A stretch of 64,000 nucleotides of DNA, taken from Ottelia alismoides (lineage: Eukaryota; Streptophyta; Magnoliopsida; Alismatales; Hydrocharitaceae). A model generated the notes under the pieces. It did not search any database and had not been told where the DNA came from. It saw nothing but the letters and a program-made list of their open reading frames with translations. The DNA is taken from NCBI GenBank assembly GCA_037367405.1, contig JAZKJV010002961.1:186001-250000 (forward strand), in the 5' to 3' direction. Positions 1-9,903 of the stretch are shown here, one piece after another (the first letter of the stretch is position 1; each line of letters starts with the position of its first letter). Both the position numbers and the translations under genes were made by a program.

Positions 1-480
1 ATAGTCGCCTTATCCAAGGCTAAGACTAGCTTCCCAAAAATAATGGGAGATCGGGTGAACTCTCCTATGTGCTCGATACCAATGACCGTGAAGTCCACTC
101 TGAGTGGAGCACCTTGAAAATCAATGATGATTGGAATGGTTCCTCTTGACCATCTGATGGATCAGTTAGCCAGCTGCACGATTTCTCTTGATATCCTAAG
201 TGGTCTGAGTTTGAGCTTGTCAAATACGGAAGTCGGGAGGATATTTGTCGATGAGTCATCATCGATTCTCACATGGGTGAAAGTGGTGTATTTGATTCCA
301 CATCTAACTCCAGACAACCGCTTCACTCTGTGGCTTTTGGTTTTTCTCCCCCATCACCAAGGAGGTATCCATAGAAACTAGATGTCTTTCAATCCTTGTT
401 CTCTTATTGTACTTCCTCTTAGGCATCAATTTACTCCTCACAAATCTTTTGAGGTTGGAGAAGCGATCTATAGCCTTTAT
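1..480 (-). pseudogene. Protease-like domain of outer non-autonomous Athila-type element
   Basis: Read on the minus strand from about 480 to 1, this is an aspartic-protease-like segment of a gypsy polyprotein, running off the window edge. Visible landmarks are RIDDDSSTNILP at about 234-269, then KLKLRPLRI, IVQLAN and, near the edge, VDFTVIGIEHIGEF and SPIIFGKLVLALDKAT, which match the order flap strand, VDF-V-D, P-I-G--FL-----A of Athila proteases. The normal D-x-G-S/A active-site motif is DDDS here (252-263), the same change as in the inner copy at 7582-7593. One in-frame stop and a frame change are visible. Function as a protease is doubtful; homology is clear. Confidence 0.7.
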
Positions 481-713
481 TAAGCGAATCTTAAGAACTA
501 ATTCCTCAGCAATTGCTTACCAAAGGGTAGGGGTCCAAATTTTAAGTCATTTTCATTTACAATTGTTATGAGATTTTATGAGGTTTTCAATTTTTTGGGG
601 TTTTTTGGGATTTTCAATTTTTTTGATCTTTTTGATATGTGAAGGAGAGAGGGAGAAAATATAGACTCGAGATTGGAGGGCAAGTGATTAGTAGAAGAGG
701 GAGGTAGAGTTGA
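481..713 (-). other. Linker between gag-like and protease-like parts
   Basis: AT-rich stretch of the outer element. On the minus strand it reads through a short basic segment (KRKYNKRTRIERH around 380-420) resembling the lysine-rich segment just before the protease of the inner element (NPKKTGKKRSR, 7683-7865). The piece from 590 to 640 is a run of T-rich sequence. No independent gene is seen. Confidence 0.45.
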
Positions 714-1426
714 CTACAGCTGTACAGGGTGTGTGGATCCTTTAGTGTTTTCTTGATTTTCGACATCAAATCCTCTCATGTCGTTCTCCACTTCCATACC
801 TAGGTTGGCAGCATATGAATTCAAAAAGTCGGTGACATTTTTCAACCTGTCCTCAATTGATTCATGTCTCTTGACAAGTCTAGAAATGTCGTCCTTCAAA
901 ATGTTCCCATGACAAATCATGGGCGAATTTTGCTCAATTGGAGGATACTGCTAAGAATCCGACGTCTCATACCCAACATACCTTGACTCTGGCATGTAGT
1001 GCTGAGTCGAGTAGAGATCATCGATTTGGGATATCGTGGCCGGAGCCTTATACAATGGATTCGATATACAAGCATCTTGTAGATCTAACTTATGAGTTTA
1101 GTCCCATGTATGTGTAGGCTCACCGAGTGTTTGGTCAATGTGAGCCTGATCACTAAAATCAATCAAGTTCGAACCATCGTAGGGTACATGCCTATCCATT
1201 TGGTTCTTTGATTCAACCGTGTGATTCCTTAAAGGCCAATCAGGATGTATATGTTTAATTTATGGACTTGTCCCACAGTCATAAGAGAATCAGATGAGGT
1301 GTATAGGGATAGGCAACTCTGCCAATCACCTGACTCAGAAGTAGCTTGCTCTACAAATGGTTCTTTGATTTCATCAGACATCTGACTATAAGGTGAATCA
1401 ACCAAGATGGAAATGGGTCAAGGATG
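714..1426 (-). pseudogene. Gag-like relic, C-terminal part, outer element
   Basis: Minus-strand continuation of the gag-like protein that starts at 13282; the inner element (1427-13005) splits it. The open part 714-920 encodes ICHGNILKDDISRLVKRHES and ends at a natural-looking stop. Just upstream is STQHYMPESRYVGYE, matching YSTRGYMPESRHM in the inner copy, so the two genes are homologous. A predicted helix with K/E/D pairs (ISRLVKRHESIEDRL) precedes the stop, as in the inner copy and in the Athila gag N-terminus at 34900-35080. Several stops interrupt 930-1426. No zinc knuckle is visible. Confidence 0.6.
1422..1426. repeat. Target-site duplication GGATG, left copy
   Basis: GGATG directly left of the LTR tip at 1427; the identical pentamer follows the other LTR at 13006-13010. 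A 5-bp duplication is the size made by gypsy integrases, so 1427-13005 entered as one insertion. Confidence 0.9.
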
Positions 1427-2532
1427 TGATGAACGCAAAATCTGCCTCTTTAATAATCAGGAATTGTCGTAGTATAGGAGGTAAATTTGGTTTAACAAAA
1501 ACCACAATCTTTGAATGTTGTGGAAAATTTTTCTTGGCAAGTCTACCAAGATCGAACACAGGGAACAGTGATTCTCTATTGTGTGGTTTTAAATTAAATT
1601 GAATAATTAATTAATGTTGGATTAATTTCTGCGTTGGGACAATATAATACAATGCAATGAAATGCAATTAGATGCAAAAATAGAGAAAACAATTCAGCAC
1701 ATGATATGTAATTTTATAAGATTTAATTCTCAAATAATTTGATCTCTTAATCCTTAAAAATCATCACAGATCAAAAGATATTAAGTCCATAAATATGTAT
1801 CAATCAATATTTGAGATGCAGGTCAAACAGATCAACGTATCAAAGTTTTATCCTACGAGAATTTCTCAAGATACTTGGCCCCTTTATTTTCTTGTAATTC
1901 ACCCCTCAAAAATAATAATCTTATATCAAATATCAGGTGAATCGTGGATTCAATAATAGATCGAATTCCTTAAAAATTACGTTCAAGCATCAGCGGATCA
2001 ATCAACTTAACAACTCCTCAAATAAAGTATCAAGGAATTAGATTATTTTCACCTCCTCATGTATACCCCTGCAAAGATCAATTCATTAATTAAGAAGATC
2101 AATAATAAAGAGAGACTTAATCAGACAAGATCTTCGAAAATGGGTTCCTGCAAGTTAGATCAACTTTTCTTAATAAAGTAGATTCATATGTCAATTTTCA
2201 GCTTGCACAAATCAACAAAAAGCCTCAAATAATAATCATTAATAGGAAACCTTATATCTGTTCACAAACTATGCTAAATGATAGGGCATGAAAATAGCTT
2301 CAAAATGACATATTATATGCTAAAAACGGAGTTCGTATGAGAACGATATGCTAAAATGAAATTGCAGGGACTAAAATGTAAATCAAATAAAGTTTTTCTT
2401 TCAAAAAATTCCATGGAGGGGCTTATCTGTTATTTCACAAAGATGGAGGGACCCCTCTGTAATTTACCCCTAACATGGGTATATTTGCAATTTCAGGAAC
2501 TTCCGGGGGCACTCTTGCAATTTACCCCCAAA

Positions 2533-2551
2533 GCACGTGCCTCGCACGTGC
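2533..2551. promoter_or_regulatory. Paired GCACGTGC palindromes in LTR
   Basis: Two copies of the perfect 8-bp palindrome GCACGTGC separated by CTC; each holds the plant G-box core CACGTG. The other LTR has GCACGTGC and GCACATGC at 10737-10755, the second hit by one CpG transition. They lie downstream of the TATA box in element sense, so a promoter role is only a guess. Confidence 0.35.
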
Positions 2552-3536
2552 CTCTGGAGGCCCGGGTTTGGGGTGGAGGCTCGAAGGCGCCCGAAGCTGT
2601 GGCTCAGGCACAGGGCGGAGGTTCGTTCACCCGAGCCTGCATGGCAGCTGATGGAGGTTCGGGAGATCCAAGCCAGAGGCTCGGAGCTCCGAAGCGGAGG
2701 CACGGACTGGAGGATCGGGTGAGGGGTTTCGTGGCTGAACAGGGGCCGTTGGATGAAGGGTTCCCCTTGATCCAACAGCGCATGGATATTGGCACTACGA
2801 CGTGCAAAGACGGGGAGGCGGTGGCCGAGCGGGCGGAGGAGCTCAGCCGTGGTGACGGTGGTGTGCGGTGGAGGAGGTCGTCGGTGAAGCACTGCGAGCG
2901 GATGACGAAGGCTGAGGCAGACGTGGTGGCTCGAGAACCGAGGCACCTAGAGAGGTGAGTCGGGATAGACCTGGTGATTCTTGGCTCCAGCGAGCGGAGT
3001 CATCGAGGCGCAGGGGTCGTGGCACATGGCCGAGGACGATGACGATGTACCTGCAGGAGAGTAGCAAACACTAAGGCGGAGGCCATGTGGCAGAGATGGC
3101 CGAGCAACGTTATAAGCGGAGGTGCTGGCGAAGGAGTAGAACGACGGAGGATGATGGCTCAACCCTTTGCGAGAGTCGCGAAGGAGTTTTGGCGTCAGTG
3201 TTTATGCGTGATGATTGAAGATGAGAGGGTGGAGTAGGTTCTCCGCAGGGAAGGCAGTACCTGGCGGAGAATTGGCGGCCGCGGGTAGCAGAGCGCGGAG
3301 GGCTGCCGAGGTTGACTGTGTAGCACAGAGGGAGGCGCAGACCTGGGGGTTGGATATGCTATGAGCTATGCCGATTATCGCTCGAGCCACGCAACGGGGG
3401 TGGCGAGCTGAGCAACTCGATGGAGATGCAGCAGAGCTCGAGCTCTAGATCACGCCGCGAGAAGATTTTCTAGGCCACTGTCATAGACCGTGCATGGGTT
3501 AAGGGCAGATGAGGGAAGCGGCTGCGAGGGGAGGTT

Positions 3537-3544
3537 CTTTATAG
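3537..3544 (-). promoter_or_regulatory. TATA box of 3' LTR
   Basis: Minus-strand CTATAAAG within CCTCCTATAAAGAACC. The same sequence is kept at 11718-11725 in the 5' LTR. It lies about 1.27 kb into the LTR in element sense, marking the end of U3 and a likely RNA polymerase II start 25-35 bases further left. Confidence 0.6.
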
Positions 3545-4808
3545 GAGGGCAGGGGACGACGTCAGTTATGTGCTCACGGCTGTTATGGGGAGGATCAACG
3601 TCGGAGTGAAGGCGCGGGGGCTTTACGTGCATGGCCGGAGGGATGAAGGGGAGGGGGCACTGACGGGGCCGTTGGGCGGAGCTGTGTAATGTCTGGGAAG
3701 AAGAAGAGTACATGACCCGAGGGAGGAGAGAGAGTGGTGAGGTGGGGGTGCCACGGGGCACGCCCAGGAGCTGTCGCGTGGTACCCAAAAATTTTTCAAA
3801 ATTTAAAGACAAATAAAAATAGAAAAGAAATAGAAGGAGACCTCGGATCGAAAATATTTATTCACTAAAGTTGTTCGTCTCGTCGAGATACAACTTTCAT
3901 GAAGGACCCATAAGCAAAAGAAGTCATCTGTGTGAATTGGACTTTTTGGTGGTTCTCCATGTGTATAGAAAACCGGCTTTTGGGTTTTTGTTTTTTTTTT
4001 GTAGTTTTGAAGAGGATAAAAATTATAAAAAAATATGATAAAATATAAGGAAATTAATTATAGACTAATCTGATTTTTTGAATATTTAATAAATAATAAA
4101 ATAGGAAAATAAAATAGAAGTATGAAACACACAATTTTTGTACAGACTCACAACAGACACTTGGACTCAGTCAGTTTCTTTGATTTCAGCTTTAATATCG
4201 ATTTAGATTTTTGTGCCGCTTAATAAAACTTTCCTCAAAGAACATGAATGATGAAGAAATAAGATTAAAAGGGTTAATTATGTACATAAATTTTTAGGTC
4301 AAAAATAGCAAAAAGTTAAAATGCGCAAAAGAGGCCCAAAACCCAACTTTCACATATGAGATCCAAATTTTACGAAATTGGTCTTGTTTTGAAGGTATTT
4401 GAAAATGGAGTACTTTAAATGTGAGTAGACCAAAATCAGACATTGTACGAGGGAGATATGCTTGTTTTAGTCCGTTAGATGTGAAACTAGACTTTGGGAT
4501 TATTTAACATTTATTTGAGTTAGTAATTTTTTGTATTTTTTATTTATTCTTCTTAGTAATATCTAAACAATGGAGGTAGTTTGAGGTCAATCGGAGTTAG
4601 GATGAATTAACTAAAAATATGAGAAGTTAGCAGATTTTTGGGCTAATTTACACTTGAAATTTTTAATGCAATTATGCATGATGAAATGCAAACATTATTT
4701 ACACATGTATGTATGCTAATGATGCTCTATTAATGATTAAATGCATGTTAATTTTGAGGAACAGAGCCTAATTGACCAATTTTAGCATAATGAATACGAG
4801 ATTCATCA

Positions 4809-6432
4809 TACCCCTATACTTAGACCATGCTCGTCCCTGGGCATCAATGAATGAATGACTTAGTTGAATACATCCCTGACCGTGCATGTGAATTTTCAAG
4901 GCTCAATTCACAGAAGACCCTTGATTTGAGTGATCCTAAAATTCTGGGCTCAACCATGCTTTAATCAGAAGGAATCGAACTTTTCTAATTTTCAGACTCT
5001 CTGTTTGTACATATAGTATAAGGATATGATTTTTTAGTGTACTGCATTCATGAGAGTCAATCGAGACATCACCCGAAGTTCCAATCCAAGAGGCTCTCCT
5101 CTAGACCTGACCCTCAACACTAGGGAATAAGTCTATTCTTGCTTCAGTCAACCGTCTCATTAGTTTACCAGACTTAGACATGTAGATGGACGGCTAGATG
5201 ATGGAGGGCATAACATTGTGTCTAATTTTCTCTCCCTCACATTGGAACAAGGTGCCTCTCGAGTGCCTTAATACTCAACACAAGTATATTTTTATTTTGT
5301 TGATTAATGTGTCCGTCAAGAGAATTTGGAGTCATCCACACTTGTTTTTCTGGGAGTACACCGGGGTGTGTCTATTTTGAGTATCTAAGATACCTTCGAC
5401 ACCCAGACGTATAGCATTTATGATGCAGAGCCCTTTTTGGTGTCAACCTGACTCCTTGGTCCTAATTAGCGCTTAGTCCAAGTGGACACTTTGAAAATGT
5501 TTGGGAGCGCTCGCCATTGGTGGAAGCTCATTTATAATTTTGACTTTGGATGACATAGTTTTTCTTTGACATTTCATTGCTCTTGTTGGCTAGCTCCACT
5601 GCTTTTACCAAAAGTTGGTGCACAATGATCAACAATTATCATTAAGTTTCATCACACCCTGGCACATAGGTAAATATCAAAGAGATAGCATACGAACTTG
5701 TTCACATACTAGCTAGGGTTTGCTGAAACTCAGGTTTTCTGAAGCCTTCATTAACTTTATCCCATCCTCGAATATCATTAGATCGAGTCTAAACTCAAAT
5801 CTTTAGTCCTCGTTCCTCAAATGATATCTCAACTCATCTCATTAATCATGCAGTTGTGAATGTGATTGTGTTGATCATGTTCTTTTGAAGGTAGATATGA
5901 AGAGTGCAATATAGCGTTCAATCTTTCAAACTAGGGAAGTGTGGATATTTAAGTTCAAAAACCCTAATGACTAAGGCTGGCTAACTCAGATCAAGATCAC
6001 AGAAATCAAGTGTCCTCCAAATCCTCAAGCCTTGAGTGATAGTGAATGTATCAGTAATATATCAACTAAAGAATGCATGAAATGCAAGACCATGAGTGAA
6101 TGTTTATGCTTTTTTTTTGCAAAACATGTACTATACACGTAATATACACTACTTGTACCCATCCCTGATGTTAGATAAAAATGATTAAAGTACGAGCTAT
6201 GGATAAAGTAGATAGAATATATACAAACACCCCACCCTATACTTAGCGTGTGCTATGTCCTCATGGCACAAAGTGAAATGTAGACATAACTCGTACTAAG
6301 TATAGATGAGACAAAGCGAAGAAATGATGTATAAACAATGGTACCGGTCCCCCTATACTTAGGCTCAGGTTAGCCTAAATATGATCGGATAAATACAGAT
6401 GGGGAACCGGGTAGATTTACGGATGTACAAGA
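4809..6432 (-). other. 3' non-coding region of inner element with polypurine/hairpin motifs
   Basis: No credible gene. On the minus strand three copies of a CTAAGTATAGGG motif occur: at 6340-6358, where AGCCTAAGTATAGGGGG forms the 3' arm of a hairpin with an upstream ATTTAGGCT; at 6228-6244; and at 4811-4822, where CTAAGTATAGGGG abuts the 3' LTR as the true polypurine tract. The same motif is repeated downstream of pol in the Athila element (46108-46460). The remainder (4830-6220) is unannotatable AT-rich sequence. Confidence 0.6.
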
Positions 6433-7062
6433 TCAAGGAGGTTTGCGACGGACCTTCTTGCGGGAGTGTGGAGGGAGATAATATGGAGATATGGAGGGCG
6501 GTGAAGAGGGGTCCAGTGAAGTAGACCAGCCATCGTCGGAGTCGTCCTCAGGAGAATAGTAGTCGTATGCAGAGGATCTCCAACTACTGTCAATCAGAGG
6601 TAAGTGCCCTTGGATCAGAGTTGTACCTATTGCACTAACTCGATGAACCACTTCAGGACCAGATGAGGACTCTTCAGAAATCACCTGGTGTCTAAGGTCA
6701 AAGGTGACTTTCTTGGTCGGTTCGTTTCCTTGGGAAGTATTGAGAAGAAGTTGGACAATATTCGTCTCCCTGTCTTGAGTAACCGATGTGGCATTAATGA
6801 GTTCCTCGTCAGATGAATCCCCATAAAAGTCGACCAATTCTTGTAGTGTCATACATTGCTTCGGTCGAGAGAGATTGTTCCTAGTGGGTTTGTGTGTTAT
6901 GGCCGAGGGTGTTGATGTCACTTCCGGATGATTGTGAATTTTGGTAACATCGGATGTTTCCAGAGTCGGTTCCTTATATGGTTCAAGTATCTCATGAATT
7001 ACTACCGACTCGAAAATTAGACCACTTAAATATTCATGACGTTCCTCAGAAATATGGTCCAA
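6433..7062 (-). CDS. Open 209-codon frame, protease-distal part of non-autonomous element
   Basis: An uninterrupted 209-codon frame, the longest credible coding frame in the window. It lies directly downstream of the protease-like domain, in the place where the Athila element has its protease-RT linker (about 42496-42990). The protein is rich in S, P, E and D, with an acidic stretch SPEDDSDDGW near residue 172 and a basic tail HSRKKVRRKPP. No enzyme motif, signal peptide or membrane segment is visible. It ends without any RT. It may be the C-terminal tail of a gag-protease polyprotein rather than an independent gene; the first ATG may therefore not be the real start. Function unknown. Confidence 0.5.
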   Translation of the reverse strand: MDHISEERHEYLSGLIFESVVIHEILEPYKEPTLETSDVTKIHNHPEVTSTPSAITHKPTRNNLSRPKQCMTLQELVDFYGDSSDEELINATSVTQDRETNIVQLLLNTSQGNEPTKKVTFDLRHQVISEESSSGPEVVHRVSAIGTTLIQGHLPLIDSSWRSSAYDYYSPEDDSDDGWSTSLDPSSPPSISPYYLPPHSRKKVRRKPP

Positions 7063-7193
7063 TTCTTTATAAGCTCCAAAATATTGCTTTTTCCTAGGAG
7101 CAGTGATAGGGTGGTGAGAATCCGAGGTTTGTCCAACACTCAGTCTTTCAGGTGACTCTCCCAGGGTTTGTATCTGTGTGCCACGCGGAGATG

Positions 7194-7865
7194 TTAGATA
7201 ATGTGAAATATTGGTCTCCTGATCAAAACTGTCGGTTTAAGTTGGTTTTTCTCAGAGCATGTCATGTCATTGGGGGCTTGTTTATTGTGGTCTGAGTTCG
7301 GGAACTTGATTTCCTGAGTCTCACAATCGACGATCGCCTTAGCGGAGGCTAAGAACAGCTTTCCTAAAATGATAGAAGACTCAGACAACCTTCTGAGGTG
7401 CTCAATGTCAAGGACAATAAAGTCCACTTTATGTTCTTTACCTCAGAAAAATTACGACGGCGGAAACGATCCCCTGTGGTATTTTGGTAGATCGATCGGG
7501 TAATTGAATGATCACCCTAGTCTTTTTGAGTTGTCCGAGTTTGAGTTGATTAAAGATGGACTTCGGGAGAATGTTTAAAGTAGAGTCATCGTCTAACCGA
7601 AAATGAGTGAATAAGGTATCCTCAGTTTCACATGTGATCCGAGTCAACCGCTTAACTTTACGGCTTTTGATTTTATGATTCATCACCAAAGAGCTGGCCA
7701 TAGTACGACATGATATTCAGTCCTTGATCTTTTCTTGCCCGTCTTTTTGGGGTTTAGTCGACTCTTCACAAATCTCTTAAGATCGGGCACATATTCTATG
7801 GCTTTGATCAATGGAAGCTCGAAGATCAGACTCTTGCAAAATGCTTCCATTTCAGAGTTGTCCAT
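7194..7865 (-). pseudogene. Protease-like domain of inner element
   Basis: Three overlapping or adjacent minus-strand frames (7865-7683, 7701-7438, 7427-7194) make one Athila-type protease region with two frame breaks. In order: LPLIKAIEYVPDLKRFVKSR, the helix that precedes the protease; basic NPKKTGKKRSR; CETEDTLFTHF then RLDDDSTLNILP (active site region, DDDS at 7582-7593); IQLPDRSTKIPQGI; VDFIVLDIEHLRR; and IILGKLFLASAKAIVDCE. The autonomous Athila copy has LLDNGSSIKLLP at the same place. The missing glycine of D-x-G predicts no proteolysis. Confidence 0.72.
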
Positions 7866-7983
7866 TTTTTTTGAATTTTCAAAATTTTCAATTTTTTTAT
7901 TTTTTTGTGATATGGTTAGTACGGGAGTCAGAGGTCAGTGGTGGTTGTGCCTAATTGTGAGTCACATGATGATTCAGTGGTTC

Positions 7984-8647
7984 TCATGGTGGTGGCCTCA
8001 CTTCTTCTGAATTCTGCATAGACTGGATGAGATCATATATTCTCTCAGTTAAAGTGTATGATCTATGATTAATCCGAGCAATCTCATCCTCAAACATCTG
8101 ATGATTAGTGATTGAGTAATCATTCTCCATGTGTCGTGATTCTGGCATGTAACCTCGAGTAGAGTATTGATTGTTCATAATCATTATGGTCTGGTTATGA
8201 GTTATATTTTCTTGACTTTGGTTTTCCCGTGGATTGTCGAAGGAAAATTGATTGTACTCAAGAGGATAGTCATCCTGAGTAGGGGATGGTTCAAGAGGCT
8301 GTGAGATAAGTAACCAGAAATCGTGTTCTACCGTCAATATCGGTCACTCTATTGTTCATCCTCAATTCTAGTCTCTCTCTCATGTCCATAAGATTGCCAG
8401 AATGTGAGAGAGGATTATTCCAAGAAGAAGTGTGGTCATAGGGTAGGATGTATGGGCGGGAAGAAAATGATGGCTGAGGGGAACCTGATTTGAAGGGCAG
8501 GTTCCCTTGAGGAGTGTCAGAAGAAGGATATCGGGACATGGTCATGGAGATTGTGAAAGAAGACCACTGTGCCGACATCTTTTCAAGAGGGATGGAATGA
8601 TCAACGAACCACGATTTACTTGCGATTGCAAGGTCTTTGACGCACAC
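7984..8647 (-). pseudogene. Gag-like gene of inner element
   Basis: Two adjoining minus-strand frames (8647-8291 and 8337-7984) form a short gag-like protein with one frame break. The likely initiator is the ATG of MSAQWSSFTI near 8578, because the outer copy begins MSAHW at 13282 in the same context; the frame is open further upstream to 8647. The protein is rich in S, N and Q, includes YSTRGYMPESRHM and ends in a helical segment FEDEIARINHRSYTLTERIY before EVRPPP. It resembles only the N-terminal part of the Athila gag at 34645-35082; the structural core of gag and a zinc knuckle are absent. Confidence 0.6.
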
Positions 8648-8649
8648 AA

Positions 8650-9885
8650 ATCAAAGATAAAATAAACACGTAGATTTACCTACTCAACACTAGTAAAGGC
8701 ACGTTAGGATTCGATCACTTATCTTTTCAATTTTAATTTAATGACAAAACAATCTTGAAAATTAAGCGGAGCTATTAGGTACCAAAATATTTCAAAAGAC
8801 TGTCCCGAGTTCATACAACTAGTTACACCTACTTTCAGCCAGTATAGGTGTAAGTACGGACCGTTCAAACGGCTACCCGTGATACTTGAGGACGGAGCCT
8901 TCTGCAGTGTCCTCTAAACCACCTACTATGCTAAGGGAAGTCGGACCGTAAAATGGCTACTCGAGACCCTCACTGAAAAGTAGCTAATTGTTTTTTAAAA
9001 AACAGTAGTCTTTTTGAAATTTCTCAGTTTTGGCTCTGTCCTAAGTGTGCGTTCTAGTCCTTACAAACAATGAGTGGTTTTCTCTCTACCAGACACAGGT
9101 TAATTTTATATCAGTTTTATTTACAGTCACCTTGATTAGCAGTCCCAGTTTTAAATTAAGGTTGTCACTGAAGTTTATGTGAGCACAGAAATTCACGCTT
9201 AACGAGCAGTCCCAATTCCTTTAATTCCCAAGTTGTAAAACTTGAGGAAGGAGAATCGAAAAAATCGATGCAAACATAAATCAATGATGCATGCTTAAGA
9301 AGAAGACTTACAGTGAATCCTCGCATTCTTCATGTGGGATGCAAGATAAGGAATTTACATTACACTAAATGATATGCACAAATAAAAAATGCCCTAAGAT
9401 GATAGTTCTATTAGCGGGAAGAATTGATTTCAAAATTTGGATAATGCTGAACGATCTATAGTGTGTATAGTTAGTGAGAGTGTGGCCTAAGAATTACGAG
9501 CACAATCAATGATAAATAAACACACGTATATGTGCCTAAATCCTACGCCACTCAAGCCGGGTCCCAACCACACAGAAGGGGTTGAAACAGACCCAACACC
9601 CCACATATAAGTTTAGTCCAAATTATTACAAGGGTTCAGAGAGAGGGACACTGAGAATAGCGCAGAAAATTAAACCTAGACCAAGCTCTCTCTCACAGAA
9701 ATTAAAATTCAATCTTCCTTCAAGATCCTTGATTACATTTCAAAATTTGGCTCCCAGTAGTCTGCAAAGAGAGAAATTGCGGTTAGTAGCAGAAGTAAGA
9801 GAGAAATGCAGAGAAAAAATGACACAGAAATAAATTTCACAAAAAATAATTATAAAAATAATTTAAAACCTTAAAAACTCTTCGT
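8650..9885 (-). other. Leader of inner element
   Basis: Untranslated leader between primer site and gag-like start. Blocks recur in the leader of the outer element (for example AGTTGTAAAAC near 9230 and 13710, and GATGCATGC near 9290 and 13770) and, more weakly, in the Athila leader (AGTGTTGAGTAGGTGAA near 34562 against the minus strand near 8690). Shared leader sequence is expected if RNA packaging signals are shared. An open frame at 9582-9833 on the plus strand has no support. Confidence 0.5.
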
Positions 9886-9903
9886 TCCTCAACAACGACG
9901 TCA
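9886..9903 (-). other. Primer binding site, tRNA-Asp type, inner element
   Basis: On the plus strand TCCTCAACAACGACGTCA; the complement of the plant tRNA-Asp primer site would read TCCCCGGCAACGGCGCCA. Thirteen of eighteen bases agree and all five differences are C-to-T or G-to-A. It sits two bases from the LTR tip, as required. tRNA-Asp priming is known for Athila elements. Confidence 0.75.

Larger units (their letters stand above)
1427..4808 (-). repeat. 3' LTR of inner element (3382 bp)
   Basis: Direct repeat of 9906-13005, with roughly nine in ten bases equal by eye over the first 180 bp. On the minus strand it starts TGATGAATCTCG right after a polypurine tract. It contains a GC-rich core (about 2530-3770) bearing a TATA box, and an AT-rich flank at each side. 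Compared with the other LTR it has about 276 extra bases at 2253-2529. Long open frames inside the GC-rich core (for example 2356-2958 plus, 2470-2946 minus) are in an untranslated context and are not annotated as genes. Confidence 0.9.

Noticed and set aside
2356..2958. 200-codon plus-strand frame and overlapping minus-strand frames (2470-2946, 2843-3067)
   Set aside because: They lie in the GC-rich core of an LTR, overlap each other in several frames, and show no recognisable domain; low stop frequency follows from base composition.
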